Shown here in pieces: positions 1 through 6,667 of a stretch of 37,625 nt of DNA. Position 1 is the first letter of the stretch, and every line of letters begins with the position of its first letter. Source of the stretch: Kitasatospora xanthocidica (GTDB taxonomy: Bacteria; Actinomycetota; Actinomycetes; Streptomycetales; Streptomycetaceae); NCBI RefSeq assembly GCF_014656195.1, contig NZ_BNBY01000045.1, forward strand, positions 1 through 37,625, given 5' to 3'. The notes under the pieces are model-generated. The model saw nothing but the letters and a program-made list of their open reading frames with translations, was not told the DNA's origin and ran no database searches. The position numbers and the translations under genes are program-made.

Positions 1-162
1 CAGCCCCAGCGCACCCGGGTCCGCCTTCAGCTCGGTGAAGAAGGTGCCCCCGCCGCCCGCGCTCTCCTCATCCGCACCGGCGTCCTCGGCGATCAGGTCG
101 TCCAGCCGGGACCGGGTCGCCGCCGACACCTTATCTATCCGGACTATCCCCAGGCCGCCGCT
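1..162 (-). pseudogene. Tn3-family transposase fragment, 5'-truncated and cut by the window edge
   Basis: Read on the minus strand, positions 162 down to 1 are open. They include the peptides DKVSAATRSRLDDLIAED and, after a glycine-rich stretch, FFTELKADPGALGL. The LKADPG.LGL pattern after a variable acidic linker is what I remember from the N-terminal (DUF4158) part of actinobacterial Tn3-type transposases, roughly residues 200-250 of a protein near 1000 residues. The reading frame runs off the left edge, so the rest may continue outside. Upstream, beyond about 160, the same frame turns into unrelated arginine-rich sequence, so the first part of the transposase is missing. This is probably the remnant of a transposon end or a deletion junction. 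The family call rests on memory of the motif only. Confidence 0.45.
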
Positions 163-324
163 GCGATAGGGGCCGTCGCCGACATGCTCGTCGCCGGAGA
201 CGAGATCGAGGTCCACATGGAGGAGACGTCCCCGCCGTGGATCCGCGTCGTGGCCGCCGACGGTGCGCGCGTCGCCGCGGTCGTGCGCGGGATGGGCGTC
301 CGCGTCGAGGTGCGGCGCGGCTGA
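136..324 (+). pseudogene. C-terminal fragment of an unknown protein
   Basis: Frame +1 is open from position 1 and stops with TGA at 322-324. From about 136 its codons have the expected G/C-rich third positions and give a believable soluble alpha/beta segment, including the peptides AIGAVADMLVAGDEIEVH and PPWIRVVAADGARVAAVV, with no start of its own. The part before about 136 is more likely the opposite-strand transposase fragment, so this looks like the tail of a gene cut by a transposon insertion or deletion. I do not recognise the family. If the transposase reading is wrong, it may instead be the end of an intact gene that begins left of the window. Confidence 0.4.
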
Positions 325-400
325 CGGCGGCGCCGGCGAAGAGGCCCTTCCGGTGCGTCGGAGGGTGCCTCTGGAGAGGAGCCGACCGCCTGGGAATGCG

Positions 401-528
401 TGATTTAGACAACCGACGAAGGATCCACTCACTCAGTCGCAGGGTGGTTGATGTACGTGGGGAAGGCGGGGTGAGGGGCGCGCGCGATTCTGCTGAGAGG
501 GTGGTTTTCTTGGCGGTTGTCTAAAACA
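401..528. repeat. Short inverted-repeat element, MITE-like
   Basis: TTTAGACAACCG at 404-415 is repeated perfectly in inverted orientation as CGGTTGTCTAAA at 514-525. Similarity extends a few bases outward and inward with single mismatches. The 98 bp between contain no credible gene. An outward-facing pair of terminal repeats around about 125 bp fits a miniature transposable element or a decayed transposon end, in keeping with the transposase fragment at 1-162. I see no clear target-site duplication. The rest of 325-710 holds nothing recognisable except the ribosome-binding site of the next gene. Confidence 0.45.
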
Positions 529-710
529 GGGCTGAATCAGGGTGTATCAAGCCCCGCAGGCCCCACCGTCCCCAAGCCCGAACGAGTGGTCGCGAGACAC
601 TCCGGCCGCCGTTCGGCGGGCGAGTCCGTCCACGTGCGATGTCATGGGCGCCGGGCGAGCGCTCCTCCGGCCGTCCATGAGGATCTGCTCGCAAGGAGTC
701 CCCGGAGCCG

Positions 711-2612
711 ATGGAACCCGGCAAGCGGTACGACGTTCTCGCGCTCGACTACGCCATGGCCCGCGAGGACGAACGGACGTTCTTCAACATCCAGGTCGCC
801 GTCGCGGCGATCACGGTGGCACTGCTCGCCGGTCTCGCCACGTTCCTGAGCGACACCTGTCAGCTGGGCGCTGCGAAGCCCTGCAAGAATCCCCCGGCGG
901 CCCTGCTTGCCGCAGCTCCCTCCATCCCTCTCGCCGCGCTCGCCCTGCTGCAGATCCTCGGCGCCTCGGCCGCCCTGCGCAGCTACTACATGAGGGCGCT
1001 GGAGAAGGAGCTCAGGCATTACGCGGTGACACCGCTGCCCGAGCTCGAACCGGTCGCCGAGATCCGGTCGCCGTCCTACGCGGGGCTGCTGGCCGAACAG
1101 GCGACCCTGCGACGGGGGAGGAGCGGGTATCGGGTCCTCGCGATCATGATCATGCTCATCACGTTCTTCGCCTTCGCGAGCATGACCGTGTACATCGCCG
1201 TCAAGCTCGACGAGCGCTACCGCATCTCGATGCTGATCGTGTACGGCGTCGCCTTCGGGTTCCTGGTGCTCGACGTCGCCTCCGTCACCCTCGGCGCGCG
1301 GAGCACGTTCATCCGCGTCGCCCGCCGTTTCGCCCGCCGGCAGGACCACGGGCTCTTCGAGGGAGCCTCCCTGGACGAGGACGACGGCCGCAGCCTGGGG
1401 GCGTACCTGCTGCTTCCGCGCCCCGAGGACTGGGCGAAGTGGCTGTTCATTCCCCTGGCCTTCGTGACCACGTCCTGGGAGAGGGGGCGTGGCTTCCACT
1501 GGGAGAACATGGTCCTCGCCGTGCTGGTGGCCGAGTTCCTCGTCTACTCGGCCCGGTACCAGTGGAACGACATCCGCGGTCTGGAGCACGACAGCGGCCA
1601 CCCGCTGAACGCCGAACGCCTGCGGCTTCCCCGGGTCGGATCACGCAAGCACGCACGGTTCGTCGTGTACTCCAGTCTCATCGTCGCCGCGCTTCGGCTC
1701 CTGGCGGCCCTGGTGGTCGGCCTCGCCCTCGGACGCACCGACGACGTTCTGATTCTCATGGCGGTGGTCTTCGGCCTGGCCGTCGTGTACGAGGCCCTCC
1801 GCGGCTGGGAGGACGAGCACCCCGCGGCCGCGCGCTCCCTCTGGCTCATCGTCGGTGTGGGCTACGCCGTCCGCTTCCTGGTGGGGGCCTTCGCCGCGTC
1901 GGAGCCGCCGTACAGCGTGCTCTCCGTCGTCGCCTCGTTCTACTTCTACTGCTTCGGCGTCATGTTCGTCCTCATGACCTGGCTGCTCGAGGGCACCAGC
2001 TTCTGCCGCGCGGCGTCCGAGGACAGCTGGTACGTCCCCCAAGGGGCGCTCCGCGGAAAGACTCACGTCCGCCTCCTCCTCGCCTACCTCGGATCGCCCC
2101 ACGTGGACCACCTGTCCGTACTGCGGCTGCCGGGCACGGCGCCGGGCGTGGTCTGCGGCGAGAGACGGGTCCTGGAGGACAGCCGGAAGCTGAGAACGCT
2201 CCTGGCGCCGTGGAACATCGCCTTCCTCGCGGCGGTGGTCATGTCGGCGCCTACCGGAGTGCTGCTGGCGGGCGGACGGCTCGAACCGGCACGCACCGCC
2301 GTCGCCGTGCTCCTCGCACTCGCCGCGGGCTGGATGGTGATGGTCGGGTCCCGTGCGCTGCGACTGACCGCCGCCGTGAGCGGCGCCGCGGCGTTGTCCC
2401 TGGTCCTCACCCGTGGTCTGGAGGTCGAATCGGCGCAGGTTCTCGTGGTGGCGCCCTGGCTGCTCTCCACCATCACGTACATCACGTTCAGACAGCAGTC
2501 GTACGTCGAGCTGAAGAGCTTCGCGAAAGGTCTCGCCGGAGCGCTGCGATCGACGCTCCTGACCATCGTCGGAAAGATCATCGGCGAGGACACCTGGCGG
2601 AGGATCAGATGA
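711..2612 (+). CDS. Polytopic membrane protein with UbiA-prenyltransferase-like segment
   Basis: This 633-residue protein has around ten or more hydrophobic segments. The N-terminal part (residues 1-200) starts with a soluble helix rich in charge (DYAMAREDERTFFNIQ) leading into a membrane hairpin, a layout seen in bacterial membrane-anchored modules. From about residue 230 the pattern resembles the UbiA superfamily. At about residue 285 lies YQWNDIRGLEHDSGHP, close to the NDxxDxxxD first aspartate-rich motif followed by the histidine-proline seen in decaprenyl-phosphoribose synthase-type enzymes. A clear second aspartate-rich motif is not obvious, so catalysis is uncertain. The start ATG has AAGGAG at 693-698. 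The gene stands alone, convergent with 2680-3273. The enzymatic role and substrate are not assigned. Confidence 0.75.
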   Translation: MEPGKRYDVLALDYAMAREDERTFFNIQVAVAAITVALLAGLATFLSDTCQLGAAKPCKNPPAALLAAAPSIPLAALALLQILGASAALRSYYMRALEKELRHYAVTPLPELEPVAEIRSPSYAGLLAEQATLRRGRSGYRVLAIMIMLITFFAFASMTVYIAVKLDERYRISMLIVYGVAFGFLVLDVASVTLGARSTFIRVARRFARRQDHGLFEGASLDEDDGRSLGAYLLLPRPEDWAKWLFIPLAFVTTSWERGRGFHWENMVLAVLVAEFLVYSARYQWNDIRGLEHDSGHPLNAERLRLPRVGSRKHARFVVYSSLIVAALRLLAALVVGLALGRTDDVLILMAVVFGLAVVYEALRGWEDEHPAAARSLWLIVGVGYAVRFLVGAFAASEPPYSVLSVVASFYFYCFGVMFVLMTWLLEGTSFCRAASEDSWYVPQGALRGKTHVRLLLAYLGSPHVDHLSVLRLPGTAPGVVCGERRVLEDSRKLRTLLAPWNIAFLAAVVMSAPTGVLLAGGRLEPARTAVAVLLALAAGWMVMVGSRALRLTAAVSGAAALSLVLTRGLEVESAQVLVVAPWLLSTITYITFRQQSYVELKSFAKGLAGALRSTLLTIVGKIIGEDTWRRIR

Positions 2613-2623
2613 TCCTGAGCGGG

Positions 2624-2657
2624 CCTCGGCCATCGCCCGCCGGTCGGCGGACCGAGG
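2624..2657 (+). terminator. Possible terminator hairpin between convergent genes
   Basis: Just after the stop at 2612, CCTCGG (2624-2629) pairs with CCGAGG (2652-2657), and inside it CCGCC (2637-2641) pairs with GGCGG (2646-2650) around a GGTC loop. There is no T-run. The position between two convergent stops (2612 and 2680) supports a weak terminator, but the evidence is structural only. Confidence 0.35.
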
Positions 2658-2679
2658 ACTGCGGACGGCTGGCGGCGCA

Positions 2680-3273
2680 CTACGGCGAGTCCTGGGCCGC
2701 GAGGTACGTCTGGACCTCGCGGGTGGGTCTGGCGGTGGGGCCGGCGACGGCGGTGAGCATCGGGAGGATCTCGCGGGCGACCACGGCCCGCTCGGCGTGG
2801 TCGGCGATCTCGCGCCAGGCGGCGAGGGCGTGGTGGGCGCTGGAGCGGGAGCGGGGGGCGTCGGTGCCGGAGGTGAGGGTGTGGAGGCCCGCGGTGTGGA
2901 GGTGCCAGCGGGCGGCGGTGGCGTGGTGGCCCTGGCGTCCGGCGATGAGGCCGCGCAGTTCGCGCACGCTCGCGACGTTGCGGTCGCCTGGGCCGAGCAG
3001 GGTGGTGATGTCCTGGTCGAGCGTGGCGGCCCGTAGGGCGGCGAGGGCGAGTTCGGCGTCGGTGAGCGGGTCGGCGAGGTGTGCGGCCAGTTCGGCGAAG
3101 CGCCGGACGATGTCCTCGGCGGGAGGGGTGGCCGGCGGGCTCGTCCGGGCGGAGGCGAACGCCGCGGGCTCCGCGTAGTCCGGCGCCTCCTCGTCCGTCT
3201 CCTCTTCCAGGGGTGCCCAGAACACGGGCGTCACGGTGCCCCACGGGCGGGCGGGCTGGTCCTCGTGCAGCAT
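2680..3273 (-). CDS. Conserved-element protein of unknown function, downstream of the hydrolase
   Basis: A protein of 197 residues with an acidic, proline/alanine-rich first third and a helical remainder (e.g. DIVRRFAELAAHLADPLTDA, AWREIADHAERAVVAREIL). It has no signal peptide and no membrane segment, and I do not recognise the family. The ATG at 3273 is preceded by AGGAG about seven bases upstream, so I prefer it. A GTG at 3294 in the same frame would overlap the stop of the hydrolase gene (3288-3290) and add seven residues. The overlap or near-overlap makes this the second gene of a two-gene minus-strand unit with the NlpC/P60 hydrolase, so a role linked to conjugation is likely but unproven. 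Confidence 0.7.
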   Translation of the reverse strand: MLHEDQPARPWGTVTPVFWAPLEEETDEEAPDYAEPAAFASARTSPPATPPAEDIVRRFAELAAHLADPLTDAELALAALRAATLDQDITTLLGPGDRNVASVRELRGLIAGRQGHHATAARWHLHTAGLHTLTSGTDAPRSRSSAHHALAAWREIADHAERAVVAREILPMLTAVAGPTARPTREVQTYLAAQDSP

Positions 3274-3287
3274 CTCCGGCTCCTGTC

Positions 3288-4373
3288 TCACCACTTCACG
3301 ACGCGCACCACATGGGTGATCCGCGTGATGGCCGCCGTACTGTTGCGCCAGCCGCTGTAGGCGACGGTGCGGGTCTGGACGCCGGTGCGGGGCGCTTCGA
3401 CGATCCAGCCGTTGCCGACGTACATGCCGACGTGGCCGGGGGAGTCGTCGCTGCCGTCGGAGCCGGCGTTGAACACCAGGTCGCCCGGTTTGACGTCGTC
3501 GACGCCGACCCTGGTACCGATCTTGACCTGCTCGAAGGTCGTGCGGGGGATGGTCACCCCGGCGTGGGAGTAGGCCTGCTGCATGAGGCTGGAGCAGTCG
3601 CAGCGGCCCTGGGTCCCGCTGCCGAGCGGGTCGGTGCAGTCACCGCCCCACTGGTACCAGCCGCCGCGCTGGGCGAGGGCCCAGGCGACGGCCGTTCTGA
3701 CCTGCGGGGGTGTGTCGGCGGGCAACTGGTAGTCGGGCGGGAGCTGCACGGGCACGGTGTCCTCGCCCTGGGTGAAGCGTCGGACGTCCGCCATGATCTT
3801 CTTGACGTAGTCGTACGTCTGGCCCTTCGCGAACGAGGCCGGCGGCACCCCCCTGTACTGGTCGACCCGCCCCCAGCCCGCGTTGTAACCGGCCAGGGCG
3901 AGCTCGATCGGGCTGCCGTTGTAGTCCGGGTGCTGCTTGGCCGTCTTGAGCAGGCTGCACATGAAGCGGCCCTGGGCCGCGATGGCGTCCCGGGGCTCCC
4001 AGACGCTCCCTCCCTCGCCCCAGGACGCCCAGGTCTCCGGGGTGAACTGGGCGATCCCCTGCGCCTGGCCGCTGTTCGCGCGCGGGTCGAACGCGGACTC
4101 CGCGTTGATCTGCGCGGCGATTACTCCCGCGCTCAGCCCCTGGTCGCACGCGGCGGCGGCGGCCCTGATGAACCCGGCGTACTGCTCGGGGACACCGCCC
4201 GGGCCCACGCGCAGGGTGTCCGACGCGACCGGGACCGCCCCGCCGCTGCCGCCGTCCCCGCTCGGAGTGTCCTTCCCTGCCGTCGCGATGAACATGACCA
4301 GCCCGATCCCCAACGCGAGCGGGCTCGCCGCAGCCGCCGACGCTGCGGCGACCAGCCCCGCTTTGATGCGCAC
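3288..4373 (-). CDS. Bifunctional peptidoglycan hydrolase: lytic transglycosylase + NlpC/P60 peptidase (VirB1-like)
   Basis: The 361-residue protein has one N-terminal membrane segment or uncleaved signal (residues 5-32). A transglycosylase SLT domain follows (about 62-200): INAESAFDP with the candidate catalytic Glu at 92, then GIAQFTPETW and LAGYNAGWG. An NlpC/P60 domain occupies the C-terminus (about 225-361): CDCSSLMQQAY with the candidate nucleophile Cys260, and GHVGMYVGNG with His314. Such two-domain enzymes open the cell wall for type IV secretion and correspond to VirB1/TcpG-type functions. It is transcribed divergently from the secretion operon at 4609, and the shared gap holds the palindromes described at 4431-4548. 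Start: GTG at 4373, with an AGGGGG-like site 4 bases upstream. Confidence 0.9.
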   Translation of the reverse strand: MRIKAGLVAAASAAAASPLALGIGLVMFIATAGKDTPSGDGGSGGAVPVASDTLRVGPGGVPEQYAGFIRAAAAACDQGLSAGVIAAQINAESAFDPRANSGQAQGIAQFTPETWASWGEGGSVWEPRDAIAAQGRFMCSLLKTAKQHPDYNGSPIELALAGYNAGWGRVDQYRGVPPASFAKGQTYDYVKKIMADVRRFTQGEDTVPVQLPPDYQLPADTPPQVRTAVAWALAQRGGWYQWGGDCTDPLGSGTQGRCDCSSLMQQAYSHAGVTIPRTTFEQVKIGTRVGVDDVKPGDLVFNAGSDGSDDSPGHVGMYVGNGWIVEAPRTGVQTRTVAYSGWRNSTAAITRITHVVRVVKW

Positions 4374-4430
4374 TCATCCCCCTTCGATCGAGAACCGACA
4401 AGACGACACCGATCGCGCCTCCGTGGCGCC

Positions 4431-4480
4431 GACGTGACGTGACGTCAGATCCGTGACACGCAAACGCGACCGGCGTTTGC
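4431..4480. promoter_or_regulatory. Divergent promoter region with tandem GACGT motif and an 8-bp inverted repeat
   Basis: In the gap between the divergent hydrolase gene and secretion operon, GACGTGACGTGACGTCA runs from 4431 to 4447, ending in the 8-bp palindrome TGACGTCA (4440-4447). It is followed by GCAAACGC (4460-4467) and its inverse GCGTTTGC (4473-4480) around a 5-base spacer. The spacing of the half-sites (centre to centre 13 bp) suits a dimeric helix-turn-helix regulator. No regulator is encoded next to it. The function is inferred from position and symmetry. Confidence 0.45.
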
Positions 4481-4510
4481 TTCCGGTTCCCCATCGAACG
4501 GGTCTGCGAC

Positions 4511-4548
4511 CGGGGCTGTCATGAGTACGCATACTCATGACAGCCCCG
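4511..4548. promoter_or_regulatory. Perfect 17-bp-arm palindrome upstream of the secretion operon
   Basis: Bases 4511-4527 and 4532-4548 are exact reverse complements around the 4-base loop CGCA; the inner arm reads CATGAGTA / TACTCATG. There is no T-run and a long untranslated stretch follows, so it is a better candidate for an operator or a cruciform/nick-associated site than for a terminator. It lies 61 bp upstream of the likely ATG at 4609. It also covers an in-frame ATG at 4537, which argues against that start. Confidence 0.6.
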
Positions 4549-4608
4549 CCCCTGATCCACAAGGCTGATCGTGACCGAGACGGAACTGTCCGTGAGTGGT
4601 TCGGGGGG

Positions 4609-5535
4609 ATGGTGGCGAAGAAGAACGTCCCGGCGGTGGAGCTGCCGGGACACAGCCGGATCGTGGTGCCCGTCCTGGCGGCCGTGGGAGGCAGCGGGCG
4701 GTCGACCGTCGCGGGGCTGCTGGCCGCCTCGCTGGCGTCTTCCGCGCGGAGCGTGGTGCTCGACCTCGCCCCGCGCCTGGCCTCGCCCTGGCCCGGCTGG
4801 ACGACGGAACCCGGCACGGGGCTCGCCTCGGTGCCGCCCGCCGCACCGCTGAGCCGCCGGCGGGTGCTGGCCGCCGCCACCCGCCTGCCGGGTCCGGCGG
4901 ACGACGGCTGGCAAGTGCTGACCGACCACCGGGAGTGGAGCGCGCCGCCGCTGCCGCTGCCCGCCGACCCGGCCGCCTGGTACCAGCTGGCCGCGATCGG
5001 CGGCTGGCAGGCGGTGGTCGCGGACACCTCCCACCCGATGGCGCACGACCTGGTGGCCTCCCGCTCCGCCGGGCGATCCGGACTGACCGCCGCGTGGTGC
5101 GGACTGCCGGTGAGCGTGCCGGTGGTGTGCGCGGCCGCGACCGGCTCCGGGATGGCGGCCCTGCAGACCGCGCTGTCGGTGGCCGCCGCAGAAGGTCTGG
5201 CGCTGGAGCGCACGGTGGTCGCCCTGGTGTCCACCGGAGACGGCCGCGCGCCGGCTTCGGTCCGGGCCGGGGAGACGATGCTCGCGCCGCGCGTCGCCGC
5301 CGTCGTCCGTGTGCCCTACGACCCGGGCATCCGAGCACGGGGCCTGCGCGACGCCTCGCGTCTGGACGCCCGTTCCGTCCAGGCCGCCGACCGGCTCACC
5401 CGTGCCGTCATCGCCTCCGCCCACGCGAGCTGGGGCGACCCGCTGCCCGCGGCCGCCCGACCGGCCGCGGCACCCGTACAGACCCGATCCGCAGAAGCCC
5501 TAGAAGCAGAAGCCGTAGAAGGAGCGCTGCTGTGA
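4609..5535 (+). CDS. Degenerate ParA/MinD-like P-loop protein, first gene of the secretion operon
   Basis: A 308-residue, alanine-rich soluble protein. Near the N-terminus, AAVGGSGRST (about residues 24-33) lines up with the P-loop of SIMIBI ATPases, but the invariant lysine of GK(S/T) is arginine and the deviant first lysine is absent, so ATP hydrolysis is doubtful. VVLDLAPRLASPWPGW and AVVADTSHPMAHDLV resemble the following strand motifs. I chose ATG 4609 because GGGGGG sits just before it and an earlier in-frame ATG (4537) lies inside a palindrome. It overlaps the next gene by 4 bases (GTGA). Proteins of this type open actinobacterial transfer operons, but a specific role is not known to me. 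Confidence 0.75.
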   Translation: MVAKKNVPAVELPGHSRIVVPVLAAVGGSGRSTVAGLLAASLASSARSVVLDLAPRLASPWPGWTTEPGTGLASVPPAAPLSRRRVLAAATRLPGPADDGWQVLTDHREWSAPPLPLPADPAAWYQLAAIGGWQAVVADTSHPMAHDLVASRSAGRSGLTAAWCGLPVSVPVVCAAATGSGMAALQTALSVAAAEGLALERTVVALVSTGDGRAPASVRAGETMLAPRVAAVVRVPYDPGIRARGLRDASRLDARSVQAADRLTRAVIASAHASWGDPLPAAARPAAAPVQTRSAEALEAEAVEGALL

Positions 5536-5888
5536 GCCAGATCCTGCACGCCGTCAGCACACTGCTGTCCGACCCGCACACCCACATCCTGGCGGACGAC
5601 CCGCCGGCCACGTCGGTCCCGAACCCGATCCCGTCGTACAAGCCCCAGCTGCCCTCGAACGTCAGCGGGCCGACCGGCACGATCCTCGGCTGGGTCGCCG
5701 GCGGCGGCCTGGCGCTAGCCGTCCTCGGCGGACTGCTGGGCTGGGCGGCCGTCGCCGTCGGCGAGAACTCCGAGCGCGGCGGCATGGCCGCGCGCGGCAA
5801 GAAGGCCATCATCATGAGCCTGATCGCCGGCATCGGTATCGCCTGCACATCCGGGCTGGTGTTCGCCGCGTACTCGATGGCCGCCTGA
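5532..5888 (+). CDS. VirB2/TrbC-like small membrane protein (putative pilin-like subunit)
   Basis: A 118-residue protein starting at GTG 5532, which overlaps the preceding stop (GTGA). It has a polar N-terminal 50 residues and then two hydrophobic helices (about 53-74 and 93-115) separated by a short basic loop (SERGGMAARGKK). This size and topology match VirB2/TrbC-type subunits of type IV secretion systems, and the position between the P-loop protein and the VirB8-like gene fits. The terminal TGA overlaps the ATG of the next gene by one base. There is no direct sequence motif beyond topology, so the name is an inference. Confidence 0.75.
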   Translation: MSQILHAVSTLLSDPHTHILADDPPATSVPNPIPSYKPQLPSNVSGPTGTILGWVAGGGLALAVLGGLLGWAAVAVGENSERGGMAARGKKAIIMSLIAGIGIACTSGLVFAAYSMAA

Positions 5889-6667
5889 TGGCGGACCGCC
5901 ATGACCGCGCCGCGCGCGGGGCGCGCCTGCGCCTGATCGGGATCGGTGTGGTGACCGCCGCGGTAGTCGCCGCCGGAAGCGTCGCGCTCCTCCATGGCCT
6001 GGACGACGACACGGACACGAAGCCGGGCGCGGCCCCGGCCGCGACCGCCCCGGCGAGCCCCGGGCCGATGTCGTCCCCGAGCCCGTCGGCCACCAGGACC
6101 CTGACCCCGAACACGGCCAAGCCGGCGCACCTGCCCAAGCCCACCGGCCAGAAGGACGGCGCCAGCATCGGGTTCCCTCGCTACGGCTACGGGCCGATGG
6201 CAGCCGCGGTCTACCACCTGGACGAGCTGTCGATGCTGGACGACGACATGGTCCGACGCCAGCTCACCGTCATGACGGCCAAGGGCAGCGAGGACTCGAT
6301 CGACAAAGCGGTCAGCGAGGTGCGCAAGCTTCGCGAGCAGGTGGGCCTGCCACCCTCCGGCGGCACCCCGGCCGGGCTGACGATCACCACCAACGTGGAC
6401 GCCGCGCAGGCGTGGGCGCTCAACGGCGACGGCTCCGTGATCACCGTGTGGATGCACTACAGCCGCACCGCCACGCTGCCCAAAGGCGGCCCGGACGACG
6501 ACCCTCTCAAGAACCAGCTGGCCAACATGATCCTGCAGTGGGAGGACGGCGACTGGAAGATCACCACGGATCCCAAGTGGACGGCCAAGAAGGGCGATCC
6601 GATGCCCTACAACCCGGATTCGCCGGCGTCCGCGAAGGACGGATGGCTGGTGGTGATCCGTGACTGA
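5888..6667 (+). CDS. VirB8/TcpC-like conjugal transfer protein
   Basis: 259 residues with a basic N-terminus, one membrane helix (about 15-36), a Ser/Pro/Thr-rich linker (45-90) and an extracellular domain (about 95-259). The C-terminal half alternates strands and helices and ends in ILQWEDGDWKITTDP, a pattern common in NTF2-like folds such as VirB8 and TcpC. This is the expected single-pass scaffold of the secretion channel in Gram-positive conjugation systems. It is translationally coupled on both sides (1-base overlap upstream; the GTG of the next gene is 8 bases inside its end). Confidence 0.7.
   Translation: MADRHDRAARGARLRLIGIGVVTAAVVAAGSVALLHGLDDDTDTKPGAAPAATAPASPGPMSSPSPSATRTLTPNTAKPAHLPKPTGQKDGASIGFPRYGYGPMAAAVYHLDELSMLDDDMVRRQLTVMTAKGSEDSIDKAVSEVRKLREQVGLPPSGGTPAGLTITTNVDAAQAWALNGDGSVITVWMHYSRTATLPKGGPDDDPLKNQLANMILQWEDGDWKITTDPKWTAKKGDPMPYNPDSPASAKDGWLVVIRD

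Noticed and set aside
4537..4608. In-frame upstream ATG for the first gene of the secretion operon
   Set aside because: It lies within the right arm of the 38-bp palindrome and has no ribosome-binding site, while ATG 4609 follows GGGGGG and starts the conserved-looking part.
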